A DNA stretch of 64,000 nt from Treponema sp. (GTDB lineage Bacteria > Spirochaetota > Spirochaetia > Treponematales > Treponemataceae). Where the stretch lies: the NCBI GenBank assembly GCA_017940255.1, contig JAGAZB010000009.1, positions 49,167-113,166 of the forward strand, given 5' to 3'. Numbering within the stretch: position 1 is the first letter of the stretch; each line of letters starts with the position of its first letter. Shown piece by piece: positions 1-8,372 of this stretch. The notes below the pieces were generated by a model. That model was not told where the DNA came from and did not search any database. It worked only from the letters and a program-made list of their open reading frames with translations. The position numbers and the translations under genes were made by a program.

Positions 1-329
1 GGGGAATTATTCATTGTTATAGTTACGGCATAGAAGAAGCCCGGGCCTTTTTGGATAGAGGCTGGTACATCGCTTTTGGTGGAGCCATCACATACAACAA
101 AAAAGCCAAACTTGAGGCTGTAAAAGATTTGCTCCGCTTTGTGCCTGCCGACCGCTTTTTGTGCGAAACCGATTCCCCTTATCTGGCTCCCGTCCCTTTA
201 CGCGGCACCGTAAATACTCCCGTAAACGTAGAACATGTTTACAACTTCGCCTCGGAAGTCCGCGGCTGTTCGCCGGAAGAATTAAGCGGCATTGTGGATG
301 AAAATATTCGGGCTTTGTTTAAGATTTAA
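1..329 (+). CDS. TatD-family metal-dependent DNase, C-terminal part (truncated by window start)
   Basis: The frame is open from base 3 with no start codon in the window, so only the last 108 residues are present. They match the end of the TatD TIM-barrel hydrolase family: GIIHCYSYG near the edge resembles the family's H-C-F-S-G strand, and CETDSPYLAP carries the metal-binding aspartate of the final ExD(S/A)PxLxP motif. TatD proteins are Mg-dependent 3'-5' exonucleases or deoxyribonucleases. The TTG at 51 is internal and is not a start. The next gene converges on it with no gap. Confidence 0.9.
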   Translation, partial: GIIHCYSYGIEEARAFLDRGWYIAFGGAITYNKKAKLEAVKDLLRFVPADRFLCETDSPYLAPVPLRGTVNTPVNVEHVYNFASEVRGCSPEELSGIVDENIRALFKI

Positions 330-923
330 TTATTTTTGAAGAAGAGAAAGTTCTTCTTCCGAAAGTTTCCTGTACGCGCCCGCTTCCAGCTTTTCCGGCA
401 GTTCAAGTTCCCCAATGCGAATGCGTTTTAGTTGTAAAACTTCATTCCCCAGGGCGCGGAAGATGCGCCTTACTTCGTGAAATTTGCCTTCAAACACAGT
501 GATATCGCAGTCTTCATCGCTTACAAAGTTCAACTTTGCTGGTGCGCTCTGCTGCTGGGGGAACTTTTTTTCAGCGGGCAAAACAAGTCCCTGCTCTGAG
601 CGTGTAATGTAATCATCCTTTTCTTTTAGAGTCAGCGGTCTGCTAAGTTTTGCACGGTAAGTTTTAGGAAGACTCAGACCTCCAATGCCCTCTGCCGCCG
701 CAATTTTATGGGAAAATTGTCCATCGGTGGTAAAAAGCAGCAGCCCGCTGGTATCGCAGTCCAGCCTGCCGATTGTGTGGAGGCGGTGCCCGCGTTTTGC
801 TCCCTGCACCAGAGCCCGGAGCTCTGGAGAGAGCAAATCATAAACAGTGCTATGAGAATCAGAGACAGCCGAGCAGACATAACCGCAGGGTTTATTCATT
901 ATTAAATAAATCTCGTCCGCCAT
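330..923 (-). CDS. RsuA/RluE-type rRNA pseudouridine synthase without an S4 domain
   Basis: A protein of 197 residues that converts uridine to pseudouridine in rRNA. It carries the family's catalytic-aspartate motif GRLDCDTSGLLL and the downstream KFHEVRRIFRALG and LKRIRIG motifs of the RsuA/RluB/E/F group. The protein starts directly at YLIMNKPCGYVCS, the first strand of the catalytic domain. The N-terminal S4 RNA-binding domain of RsuA and RluB is therefore missing, as in RluE. The ATG at 923 is preceded by GCAGGG about 6 nt upstream. A longer frame back to 980 exists but lies inside the methyltransferase gene. The chosen start still overlaps that gene by 32 bp, which suggests translational coupling. 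The exact target uridine cannot be read from sequence. Confidence 0.85.
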   Translation of the reverse strand: MADEIYLIMNKPCGYVCSAVSDSHSTVYDLLSPELRALVQGAKRGHRLHTIGRLDCDTSGLLLFTTDGQFSHKIAAAEGIGGLSLPKTYRAKLSRPLTLKEKDDYITRSEQGLVLPAEKKFPQQQSAPAKLNFVSDEDCDITVFEGKFHEVRRIFRALGNEVLQLKRIRIGELELPEKLEAGAYRKLSEEELSLLQK

Positions 924-1905
924 AAGAACCCTGCTTTTTTTGTAGCGCGCCTGTATTTCTTTCCCAGAAAACACCGTCACTGTAGCCTTGAATTGCCTTG
1001 TCTTCCTCCGCCATTAGCAGACGTTTTTCAGCGAGCATACAGTATTCTTCATTCATTTCTATTCCGCACCAGCGGCGGCCAAGTTTTTTTGCAACAACAC
1101 TGGCGGTTCCGCTGCCTAAAAATGGGTCAAAAACAACATCGCCGGGACGACTGCTTGCAAGTATCAATTTAGCATAAAGTTTTTCAGGCTTTTGTGTGGG
1201 GTGATCGGTATTTTCCGGCATAGACCAGAAAGGAATGCTGATATCATCCCAAAAGTTTGAAGGATAGGTAAGGCGGAAGTTTCCATCCTCTTCTTCTTCC
1301 CAGTCTTTTGGTTTACCCCCCTTGCCACCTTCGCGGTATGGGGCTATTACCTTGCGCTTCATTTTTACGGCTTCTACATCAAAATAGTAATCATCAGGAT
1401 TTTTTACACCAAACCAGATGTCTTCCATGCCGTTTTTCCAGTTTGATTTAGCACCGCGGCCCTTTTCTCTTTGCCAGGTGATGCGATTAAGCACAGTAAG
1501 TTCGCCTTCCATGGCCCGCTGCAGGGCGGAAGTGCATTTCCAGTCGCCGCACATATAAAGGGAACCCTTCGGCTTTAGCTTGCGGCAAACCAACGGAAAC
1601 CAGCTTGCAAGATAAGCTTCGTAATCTTTTTCAGAGCGGGCCGCAAAGGTTTTTCCGTTGAAATTTTTTGTGAGGTTATATGGCGGATCAATAATAATTA
1701 AATCTGCAAATTCATCTGGCAGAAGGGGGAGGGCAGCAAGCAAATCTGCATTTATGGTTTTATCTAGAAAATTTGTGATTGTTTCCGAAGTATTCTTTTC
1801 TGCAGAACCTGTTTTAATCAGCCTTTGTCTTAAATCATCTTTTTCGTCTTCTAAAAGTGTGATTGTTCTGTTTCGGCCTGCGCGTATTTTCTCTACTTTT
1901 TCCAT
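892..1905 (-). CDS. Beta-class site-specific DNA methyltransferase (N6-adenine or N4-cytosine), orphan
   Basis: About 337 residues. The catalytic motif DPPYNL (motif IV) comes before the AdoMet-binding motif FDPFLGSGTA (motif I), which is the beta-class order. HPTQKPEKL (motif X region) sits just before motif I. D-P-P-Y indicates transfer to an exocyclic amino group. No restriction endonuclase gene lies on either side, so it may be an orphan regulatory methylase or a solitary remnant of a restriction-modification pair. The open frame extends to 1995, but those extra codons run through the arm of a palindromic element. The ATG at 1905 is the better start. Recognition sequence unknown. Confidence 0.85.
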   Translation of the reverse strand: MEKVEKIRAGRNRTITLLEDEKDDLRQRLIKTGSAEKNTSETITNFLDKTINADLLAALPLLPDEFADLIIIDPPYNLTKNFNGKTFAARSEKDYEAYLASWFPLVCRKLKPKGSLYMCGDWKCTSALQRAMEGELTVLNRITWQREKGRGAKSNWKNGMEDIWFGVKNPDDYYFDVEAVKMKRKVIAPYREGGKGGKPKDWEEEEDGNFRLTYPSNFWDDISIPFWSMPENTDHPTQKPEKLYAKLILASSRPGDVVFDPFLGSGTASVVAKKLGRRWCGIEMNEEYCMLAEKRLLMAEEDKAIQGYSDGVFWERNTGALQKKQGSYGGRDLFNNE

Positions 1906-1936
1906 TTGTCTGCTTCTACCTTGGCCCCTGGGCAAA

Positions 1937-2063
1937 AAAAGGGGATGTCTAATAAGTAAGTAATGCGGTGGTTGAGCTTGTCGAAACCACCACATATAGT
2001 GTAAATGGTCATTTCGACAAGCTCAATGACCGCAGTCCCAAATCTTATTAGACATCCCCTTTT
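1937..2063. repeat. 127-bp REPIN/MITE-like palindromic element with perfect 20-bp terminal inverted repeats
   Basis: Bases 1937-1956 and 2044-2063 are perfect inverted copies of each other (20 bp). Inside them sit two inverted REP-like units sharing the core TTGAGCTTGTCGAAA: one at 1967-1991 reading forward and one at 2007-2031 reading in reverse. Pairing continues inside the TIRs over 23 positions with two mismatches, so nearly the whole element can fold as a single long hairpin. It encodes no protein. An identical 26-bp REP unit occurs at 31261-31286. The element sits between the methyltransferase start and the gpmI fragment. Confidence 0.8.
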
Positions 2064-2076
2064 AGTAAAGACAAGT

Positions 2077-2148
2077 CTACTTCAAGTTAATCATGCTCTT
2101 GTCGTAGTCTGTTGGTGGAACAAAGCCCATCAAAGTCATCAAAGTTGG
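2077..2148 (-). pseudogene. Relic of a second gpmI: last ~23 codons plus stop
   Basis: Read on the minus strand, the segment encodes PTLMTLMGFVPP followed by TDYDKSMINLK and TAG. This aligns with the true C-terminus of the neighbouring GpmI (PSTLIELMGYMPP, KDYDASMINLK). About 17 of 23 residues are identical, with one codon missing. Homology stops abruptly upstream at an 11-bp stem hairpin (2144-2154 with 2168-2178). No start, active site or RBS remains. The divergence in third positions says this is an old paralogous fragment and not a recent duplication. Confidence 0.75.
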
Positions 2149-2178
2149 TCGCAATCCGCTGCGCGTCTTGCGACCAAC
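2144..2178. repeat. Perfect 11-bp inverted repeat separating gpmI from its relic
   Basis: GTTGGTCGCAA (2144-2154) is the exact reverse complement of TTGCGACCAAC (2168-2178), with a 13-nt loop. It lies 15 nt beyond the gpmI stop codon. No T-run follows on either strand, so it is not a standard intrinsic terminator. It may be a 3' stabilising hairpin or the edge of the rearrangement that left the gpmI fragment. Confidence 0.6.
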
Positions 2179-2193
2179 ATTGATTGAACAACT

Positions 2194-3861
2194 CTATTTA
2201 AGATTAATCATACTTGCATCATAATCTTTTGGAGGCATATAGCCCATGAGTTCAATCAATGTGCTAGGCCAAGAAGAGATTCCAAGACCATCATTCAACT
2301 TAGTATTGTCATATTCACCCTTGTATTCCGGGTCATAGATAATACCAGGAACCGGGTTCAATGAGTGAGAAGTCTTTGCCTTTGGTTCTCCAGAAGCCTT
2401 GTCCATCTTTACGCTGCCGTCCTTTGCATGCTCGTACATATCGTCAGAGTTTCCGTGGTCAGCTGTAAGACAGAGGATACCGCCGGCTTCATCAATTGCA
2501 GCCTTAAGGCGTCCAAGCTGAAGGTCCATACCTTCCATAGAACAAACTACAGCGTTGAATACACCTGTGTGTCCTACCATATCACCATTTGGATAGTTGA
2601 GGCGGATGTGGTCATATTTTCCAGATTTAATTGCTTCAATTACCTTATCAGTAATTTCTGCACACTTCATCCATGGGCGCTGTTCAAATGGAACTACGTC
2701 TGAAGGAACTTCGATGTAGTCTTCAAGCTTTTCGTCGAATTTACCCTGCTTGTTTCCGTTGAAGAAGTATGTTACGTGTCCGTACTTCTGTGTTTCAGAA
2801 ATTGCAAGGAGCTTTACGCCAGTTTTTGTAAGATATTCACCCATTGTGCGGTCAATGCTTGGTGGGTTTACAAGGTACTGAGCTGGAACATGAGCGTCTC
2901 CGTCGTATTCCATCATACCTGCATATTCAACAGCTGGTACACGAACGCGGTCAAATGGGAGGTCTCCACCCTTTGGAGTTTCGAAAGCGCGTGTCATTTC
3001 AAGGGCACGGTCACCGCGGAAGTTAAAGTAAATTACAGAATCGCCGTCTTCAATTGTTCCAACTGGCTTTCCATCTTTTGCAATTACAAATTCGTGCATA
3101 TCCTGGTCGAGTACGCCTGGAATTTCAGCACGGTATGTTTCAATAGCCTTTGTTGCAGATTCAAACTTGCGTCCTTCGCCAAGAACGTGAGCCTTCCATC
3201 CGCGCTCTACCATGCTCCAATCTGCATTGTAGCGGTCCATAGTCATGTACATACGTCCACCACCAGAAGCAATCTGATAGTCAACTCCTGCAAAGCCAGC
3301 AAGGAATTCTTCAAGTGGAGTGATGTAGTTCAAGGCAGAAGTTGGGTCAACATCGCGACCATCCAGCAAAGCGTGAACGCGAAGCTTTTTTACTCCGTCT
3401 TTGTTTGCCTGTGTAACCATTGCCTTAAGGTGGTCAATGTGAGAGTGAACGTTTCCGTCAGAAACAAGTCCGATAAAATGCAAGGTTGAGTTCTTATCGT
3501 TTACATTCTTAATAAGTTTTTTCCATGTGTCAGCAGCGAACATAGAACCGTTTGCAATAGATTCACCAACGAGCTTAGCACCCTGAGCAAAAACGCGGCC
3601 ACAACCCATAGCGTTGTGTCCTACTTCAGAGTTACCCATATCATCATCAGAAGGAAGACCTACGGCAGTTCCGTGAGCCTTAAGTTTTGTGTGAGGACAG
3701 TTTGCAGTGAACCAGTCCAGGTACTTCATTTTTGAAGCCTTAACTGCATCTCCCTCTTCGTACTTACCATATCCAACGCCGTCCATAATTACCAGGACAA
3801 CAGGACCGCGACGACCCTTCCAGTTAGGGTTCTTTTCCAATGCATGCATTGTGTCTGCCAT
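2194..3861 (-). CDS. gpmI: 2,3-bisphosphoglycerate-independent phosphoglycerate mutase
   Basis: 555 residues. It interconverts 3- and 2-phosphoglycerate in cytoplasmic glycolysis using two metal ions and a phosphoserine intermediate. VLVIMDGVGYG near the N-terminus supplies the first metal-binding aspartate. DMGNSEVGHNAMGCG holds the catalytic serine, and CLTADHGNSDDM and KTSHSLNPVP hold C-terminal metal ligands of the alkaline-phosphatase superfamily. The start is fixed by AAAGGAG about 8 nt upstream of the ATG. The length is at the upper end for the family. A fragment of a second copy lies just downstream. Confidence 0.95.
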   Translation of the reverse strand: MADTMHALEKNPNWKGRRGPVVLVIMDGVGYGKYEEGDAVKASKMKYLDWFTANCPHTKLKAHGTAVGLPSDDDMGNSEVGHNAMGCGRVFAQGAKLVGESIANGSMFAADTWKKLIKNVNDKNSTLHFIGLVSDGNVHSHIDHLKAMVTQANKDGVKKLRVHALLDGRDVDPTSALNYITPLEEFLAGFAGVDYQIASGGGRMYMTMDRYNADWSMVERGWKAHVLGEGRKFESATKAIETYRAEIPGVLDQDMHEFVIAKDGKPVGTIEDGDSVIYFNFRGDRALEMTRAFETPKGGDLPFDRVRVPAVEYAGMMEYDGDAHVPAQYLVNPPSIDRTMGEYLTKTGVKLLAISETQKYGHVTYFFNGNKQGKFDEKLEDYIEVPSDVVPFEQRPWMKCAEITDKVIEAIKSGKYDHIRLNYPNGDMVGHTGVFNAVVCSMEGMDLQLGRLKAAIDEAGGILCLTADHGNSDDMYEHAKDGSVKMDKASGEPKAKTSHSLNPVPGIIYDPEYKGEYDNTKLNDGLGISSWPSTLIELMGYMPPKDYDASMINLK

Positions 3862-3933
3862 TTATAACTCCTTTAAAATTACTCTCATAAAATAGTTATC
3901 CTATTCTACAGATTTTTAGCGGGATGTACAATT

Positions 3934-4296
3934 CTATTTATACTCGGGTTCCTGAGTTGCGGCAGATATAGTGTTTTCGTTTTCTGAATATGGGGGATAG
4001 TGTACTTCTTCTGAATGACAATCTGATTTATAAACAGATTCGTCTAGAAGATCTTTTACATCAACCTTCAAAACTTTTGCAAATGCTACAAGTTGAATGT
4101 CGTTTATAGTGCCTTGACCGGCTTCCATTCTTTGCACGGTATTTTTTGTCATTGGAATGCCTTCCAGCTGAATAAGGGTGGCTAATCCATTTTGAGAAAG
4201 TTCAGGATTTTTTGCTAACCTGATTTTTTTTATGTTCATACCAGCAATATTTGCGCGACCGTTTTTTATAGGTACGTGAATCTTCTTTCGTGACAT
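3934..4296 (-). CDS. XRE-family helix-turn-helix regulator
   Basis: 120 residues. Residues about 21-85 form a Cro/C1-type HTH: the segment ELSQNGLATLIQLEG is followed by the recognition-helix stretch TKNTVQRMEAGQGT and the helix that ends in KVLKVDVKDLLD. The C-terminal 35 residues are polar and look unstructured. The gene diverges from the SpoIIE-type phosphatase gene, and a 21-bp perfect palindrome lies between them. Autoregulation and control of the divergent gene are inferred. No antitoxin-like partner gene is next to it. Confidence 0.8.
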   Translation of the reverse strand: MSRKKIHVPIKNGRANIAGMNIKKIRLAKNPELSQNGLATLIQLEGIPMTKNTVQRMEAGQGTINDIQLVAFAKVLKVDVKDLLDESVYKSDCHSEEVHYPPYSENENTISAATQEPEYK

Positions 4297-4342
4297 AATT
4301 CTTCAACTTTCGAAAAAAGAATAAATCATTTTATTTAATCAC

Positions 4343-4363
4343 ATGACCTAATAATTAGGTCAT
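4343..4363. promoter_or_regulatory. 21-bp perfect palindrome, candidate operator for the XRE regulator
   Basis: The arms ATGACCTAAT (4343-4352) and ATTAGGTCAT (4354-4363) are exact reverse complements around one central A. The site starts 46 bp upstream of the XRE start codon and lies immediately upstream of a TATAAT at 4369-4374 on the plus strand, covering the place where a -35 would sit. A dimeric HTH repressor bound here could control both directions. Confidence 0.65.
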
Positions 4364-4368
4364 ACATT

Positions 4369-4425
4369 TATAATGTGAATGCTGTATGAATTTTACTATC
4401 GTTTTTTTTTAATATGGTTTATAAT
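4369..4425 (+). promoter_or_regulatory. Two -10 hexamers before the SpoIIE-type phosphatase gene
   Basis: A consensus TATAAT occurs at 4369-4374 next to the palindrome. A second one occurs at 4420-4425, ending 6 nt before the ATG at 4432. The second would give a leaderless transcript. Neither has a good -35 hexamer 17 bp upstream. Confidence 0.5.
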
Positions 4426-4431
4426 TGAAAT

Positions 4432-6552
4432 ATGTGTGTAAAAGGCAAAAGTTGCTTTTCTTTAATAGTAATTTGTACGCTTCTTTGTAGCATAATGTCC
4501 TGCAAAAAAAAGGAAATTGGCTATACACGCATAGATTTATCGGATGCAGTTGAATACATAGAGGCTCCCCCTGATTATTTTGTAGGAGATATGATTCGGC
4601 TGGAAAATGATTTTAAGCCACTTGAAAAAAAAGATATGCCAAATCTTCTGGACCTTTTGGAAGATGAAAACAACTATCTCTGGCTTAGAATCCGCTTTCA
4701 GGTGCCACGCGAACTGCAAAATTCTGATGTAGGTCTGTATATTGGCTATATTCACGCTGCGGATAGAGTCTGGCTCAACAATTCTTCAGTCCGAACATAT
4801 GGAAACTTCCCGCCAAATGCCCTGGGGGCTGGTTATCAGGCCCAGTATTTTATGTTCGCAAAGAACATTGTAAAACAGAGGGAAGTAAACACTATGCTTA
4901 TTCAGGTCTGGACAGGAACTTCTGTTTCTATTTCCGATAATATATTTTTGGCTCCTCAGATGTATATTTACCGCATGGCGGAGCTTAATTCTTTTTTGAA
5001 TTCCAAGATTTACCTTTGTGCAGCTGTAATAATGCTTTTAATTAGTGCCCTATATGTATTCCTCTATGTAAAAATGAGGAAATTTGATGAATGTAGGGCT
5101 TACCTTTATTTTGGACTTCTTGTTTTTTACAGTGTGGGCTTCCTTATGCCTTTCTTTATTGCAGAAGTTCCATGGATAAAACCAATATTTATCAGTTATT
5201 TTGGAATTATAAAATGGTTTATGTGCTTTGGTGCCTATACTGCCGTATATTTTGCCTCTTCTTTCATTACGAACTGGCTTAGATATAGAGAAACAAAACG
5301 AACAATTGCTGTAAGGGTGATTTTGTGGTTTATTCCTCTTGTTGCTACTCTTGCCATTCCAACCTACAGGGGGCTCAGAACATATTCGCAGATTTGGTTC
5401 TTAATCATTATGCTTCAATTTTTGTTCTGTACTCCAAAACTTTTCAGGGCATTCCGTGACAACACCCGCAGACATCTTGCCTTGCAGTGTATTCTTGGTT
5501 TTACTCCTGTATTAGTCGGAATTATTCTGGATATTTTATTCCGCTTTGGACTTAGAAATCGTAATCTTCCTTTCTTTAGTCTTTATGGCTGGCAGATTAC
5601 TCTTTATACATTCCTCTTCTATCTTATGAGCAGGTTTGCTCAGATGTTTGTTCATTCAACTGCACTCAAAGAGCAGCTCACCGAGTTTAATGCTCACCTG
5701 GAAGATGTTGTTGCAATCAGAACAAAAGAGCTTTCCGAAACAAACTTTATGCTTTCACGAGGATTGGAAACTGTTGCTCATGTTCAGAAAAACTTCCTTC
5801 CTAAACGCGATAAAACTTTCCGCGGCTGGGAAATTGCCGTAAGTTATAAGCCTCTGGACAGTGATGTTTCTGGAGATCTTTATGATTATTACTACGACGG
5901 TCAGAATTTGCTTGGCCTGGGTATTTTTGATGTTTCAGGACACGGAATTCCAGCCGGACTTATGACAATTCTTGCAAAGAGTATCATCAGTCAGAAGTTC
6001 CTGACTGGACTTGCAAATTCAGCGAATATGTCTGATATTCTGAAAGAAATAAACAATTCATATATAAAAGAAAAGAGTAATGTTGAAAATTACATAACCG
6101 GTCTTTTGTTCCATTTTAGTGAGTTTGATAAAAAAGATTTCTGTGAACTTCAGCTTGCAAATGCGGGACATCCGGCTCCCCTGCTTTATTCAAGAAAAAA
6201 TGAAGAAGTTACTGAACTTAAATTTGAAGACCCGAATGAGCAGTATGGTATTCTTGGTGTAGACGGACTTCCTGTTTCATTCCCAGATGTAAGCTGCAAA
6301 ATTGGTATAAATGACATTCTGGTTTGCTTTACAGATGGACTTACAGAAGCTTCAAATGCCGATTCTGAAGAATTTGGAAAGAAGCGTGTTGCAGAAATCT
6401 TAAAGGAAAATGCAAGCCGTTCTGCAGAAGAGATAAAGACCTGCATTATAAATGGTTATCAGGAATTTGTTGGCAAGCAGAAACCTTTTGATGACCTTAC
6501 ACTCATTGTATTAAAGAGAACTCTTTCAAAAGATTTCCTTGAAGAAATCTAA
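4432..6552 (+). CDS. Lipoprotein-signal 7TM receptor with C-terminal SpoIIE/PP2C serine phosphatase
   Basis: 706 residues. An N-terminal signal ends in the lipobox SIMSC (Cys24). An extracytoplasmic beta-rich domain (about 30-185) resembles the 7TMR-DISM extracellular module. It is followed by about seven hydrophobic helices (about 192-415), a coiled coil containing LKEQLTEFNAHLEDVVAIRT, and a SpoIIE-type PP2C domain from about 455 to the end. In the phosphatase, the metal-binding aspartates are in DSDVSGDLYDYY and GIFDVSGHG, with later motifs ANAGHPAP and CFTDGLTEA. It should dephosphorylate a cytoplasmic partner, often an anti-sigma antagonist, in response to an external signal. The partner is not encoded here. 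No Shine-Dalgarno is visible before the ATG. Confidence 0.85.
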   Translation: MCVKGKSCFSLIVICTLLCSIMSCKKKEIGYTRIDLSDAVEYIEAPPDYFVGDMIRLENDFKPLEKKDMPNLLDLLEDENNYLWLRIRFQVPRELQNSDVGLYIGYIHAADRVWLNNSSVRTYGNFPPNALGAGYQAQYFMFAKNIVKQREVNTMLIQVWTGTSVSISDNIFLAPQMYIYRMAELNSFLNSKIYLCAAVIMLLISALYVFLYVKMRKFDECRAYLYFGLLVFYSVGFLMPFFIAEVPWIKPIFISYFGIIKWFMCFGAYTAVYFASSFITNWLRYRETKRTIAVRVILWFIPLVATLAIPTYRGLRTYSQIWFLIIMLQFLFCTPKLFRAFRDNTRRHLALQCILGFTPVLVGIILDILFRFGLRNRNLPFFSLYGWQITLYTFLFYLMSRFAQMFVHSTALKEQLTEFNAHLEDVVAIRTKELSETNFMLSRGLETVAHVQKNFLPKRDKTFRGWEIAVSYKPLDSDVSGDLYDYYYDGQNLLGLGIFDVSGHGIPAGLMTILAKSIISQKFLTGLANSANMSDILKEINNSYIKEKSNVENYITGLLFHFSEFDKKDFCELQLANAGHPAPLLYSRKNEEVTELKFEDPNEQYGILGVDGLPVSFPDVSCKIGINDILVCFTDGLTEASNADSEEFGKKRVAEILKENASRSAEEIKTCIINGYQEFVGKQKPFDDLTLIVLKRTLSKDFLEEI

Positions 6553-6587
6553 TTTGTTAAAATCATCCTGATTAAATCACCCTGGTT

Positions 6588-8306
6588 TTAGTTGAACTCA
6601 AATCTTACCGTTTCTTTTTCTGTCTTATGGCGAGATTTAAGGAGCAGAGTATTTGTGTTCTGCTTATAAACGTAACCAGAAGAATTATAAGTTTCAAAGC
6701 GTGGGTCGGTGCGGTAAAGCATGTCATAGATGTAAATCTTTGTAAACTGTGGAATTCCACGGCAGATAAGGTAGTTTGTCTGACCTTCAAAGAAGTCAAT
6801 AGTAAGAGAACTGCTTCCGTCTGCTTCTTTTTCGTAAATAACAGATTTTGCACAGGTCCATGCAATTACAGGAGTTGAGCCTGCAACCTTTATAATTTCA
6901 AAGTGAGGAAGATATACATTGTCGTAGGCAAGAATTGGGAAGAGGTTTGCAAGTGTTCTTAAATCAAATGAAGAAGCTTCTGCGAGGTAAGAATTTACCA
7001 GAACATAACCTGCTTTCTGCAGAATTGAGTTATCTGCAAGAATTCCGTAACGCAGAATTGCCATACCAGTTTCCAGAGCCTGAATTACAGAAAGGAAGGT
7101 GTCGTTTTCAGAAATTGTAAGAACGTTGTTGTCAAATGAGCAGGCTTCTGTAATTCGTTCAATACAGTCTTCCATTGCAGGCTTAAGAATGCTTGCATAG
7201 TCTGGATTAAGTTTTTCCAGTGTAACGTATACCTGAATAATTCCGGTAACCTGGGCAATTGTTGCTTCCTTAAGGTTTGAAGTAGCAACTTTCTGTAAAA
7301 GTGTGCGTGCAGTAGACTGTTGTGGGTGCATACAGATGTATGCGGCAATATTATTTACAGTAAAGATATCAATATTGCCGTTGAGAGCACTTTCTGTAAT
7401 TCTGCGTTCGTAGTCTTTGAGGCTTTCTTCCAGCTGGGTGTTCATGTCTTCTAGAGAACCAAAGTATGGTGCAGAAAGGAAGGTGCGCTGTTTGCCGCGG
7501 CGTAAAGACTGAGGGATTTCTTCTACAGCCTGAGCATAGTTACCGCGTTCTGCCATAGCGGCAATATAAGAGATGGCAACCTGTTCAGAAACAATACTTT
7601 CTGAAGAATTAGCCTTGTATGCGGAAATAAGATTGTTTTTGTAAGTATCAATATTTTTCTGGAATGTGAGGCTGTTTGCAATTGGAAGATCTGCAACTGC
7701 TTCAAAAGAGAATTTCTTTGTTTCTGTGAATACTGAATAGCTTACAGTTGATTCAAGTGGCGAAAGATTAAGTCTATTGTCAGAAATAGAATGAGCAAGA
7801 ACTTCCCAAAAGTCTTTTTTGCCGGCTATTACAATGTGGTCAGATTCTTCTGTTGTAACTTTTGTGTTTGAAGTAAATTTAAATGGAATAGAAAGACTAA
7901 GGGCATCTTCTGGAAGTGATGCTGTAAGAAGGAAATTTGCATTTGCTTCTTCTGAAGAAATAGAAGCTGTGAGTTCAACATTGTTTGTAAAATAGAATTT
8001 GAACTGGCCGTCTTTTTCGTTAGACCAGTTTATAAGTTCCAGCGCAGTTTCTTCATTCTGATTGTTAATGAGCAGGGCAGGTGTTTGATCATCACAAAAA
8101 ATATTTAAGCCGTTGTAAGAAACTCTGAGTGTATTTTTGAGTGTGCTTGTATTTCCGTTTTCTGTTTGTGCGAGTGTAACCTGAAGTCCACCGAATTTTT
8201 TAATAATATTTGAATCTGTTCTAAATTGAAGGACAAAAATGCCGATGATAATAACGATATCGACAATAAGCAGTCCTAATGCTTTTTTTAATATCCGAAT
8301 GCTCAT
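6588..8306 (-). CDS. Unrecognised membrane-anchored extracytoplasmic protein
   Basis: 572 residues with one N-terminal hydrophobic segment (about 9-27, LGLLIVDIVIIIGIFVLQF) and no lipobox, so it is probably anchored in the inner membrane with the rest outside. Residues about 35-220 look beta-rich. From about 225 to 480 the sequence is helical and resembles alpha-solenoid repeats (SYIAAMAERGNYAQAVEEIP). The C-terminal 90 residues are beta-rich again. I do not recognise the family. It diverges from the TPR lipoprotein gene over 66 bp. Its own promoter places the predicted transcript start at the ATG. Confidence 0.8.
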   Translation of the reverse strand: MSIRILKKALGLLIVDIVIIIGIFVLQFRTDSNIIKKFGGLQVTLAQTENGNTSTLKNTLRVSYNGLNIFCDDQTPALLINNQNEETALELINWSNEKDGQFKFYFTNNVELTASISSEEANANFLLTASLPEDALSLSIPFKFTSNTKVTTEESDHIVIAGKKDFWEVLAHSISDNRLNLSPLESTVSYSVFTETKKFSFEAVADLPIANSLTFQKNIDTYKNNLISAYKANSSESIVSEQVAISYIAAMAERGNYAQAVEEIPQSLRRGKQRTFLSAPYFGSLEDMNTQLEESLKDYERRITESALNGNIDIFTVNNIAAYICMHPQQSTARTLLQKVATSNLKEATIAQVTGIIQVYVTLEKLNPDYASILKPAMEDCIERITEACSFDNNVLTISENDTFLSVIQALETGMAILRYGILADNSILQKAGYVLVNSYLAEASSFDLRTLANLFPILAYDNVYLPHFEIIKVAGSTPVIAWTCAKSVIYEKEADGSSSLTIDFFEGQTNYLICRGIPQFTKIYIYDMLYRTDPRFETYNSSGYVYKQNTNTLLLKSRHKTEKETVRFEFN

Positions 8307-8314
8307 TTGTTATT

Positions 8315-8343
8315 AGTTTAGCCAATGATGCGTTTAATTTCAA
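8315..8343 (-). promoter_or_regulatory. Sigma-70-like promoter giving a leaderless start for the 6588-8306 gene
   Basis: On the minus strand, TTGAAA (8343-8338) and TAAACT (8320-8315) are separated by exactly 17 bp. The -10 ends 8 nt before the ATG at 8306 and no Shine-Dalgarno is present. Confidence 0.55.
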
Positions 8344-8372
8344 TAATATAGAATAAATAAAAAGGGTTTAAT

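Noticed and set aside
2005..2187. 60-codon plus-strand open frame beside the gpmI relic
   Set aside because: It runs through the palindromic element and the reverse complement of the relic. The minus-strand homology to GpmI explains the sequence better.
2776..3489. 237-codon open frame on the plus strand
   Set aside because: It lies wholly antisense to gpmI, has no RBS, and its Cys/Phe/Val-rich translation is a shadow of GpmI codon usage.
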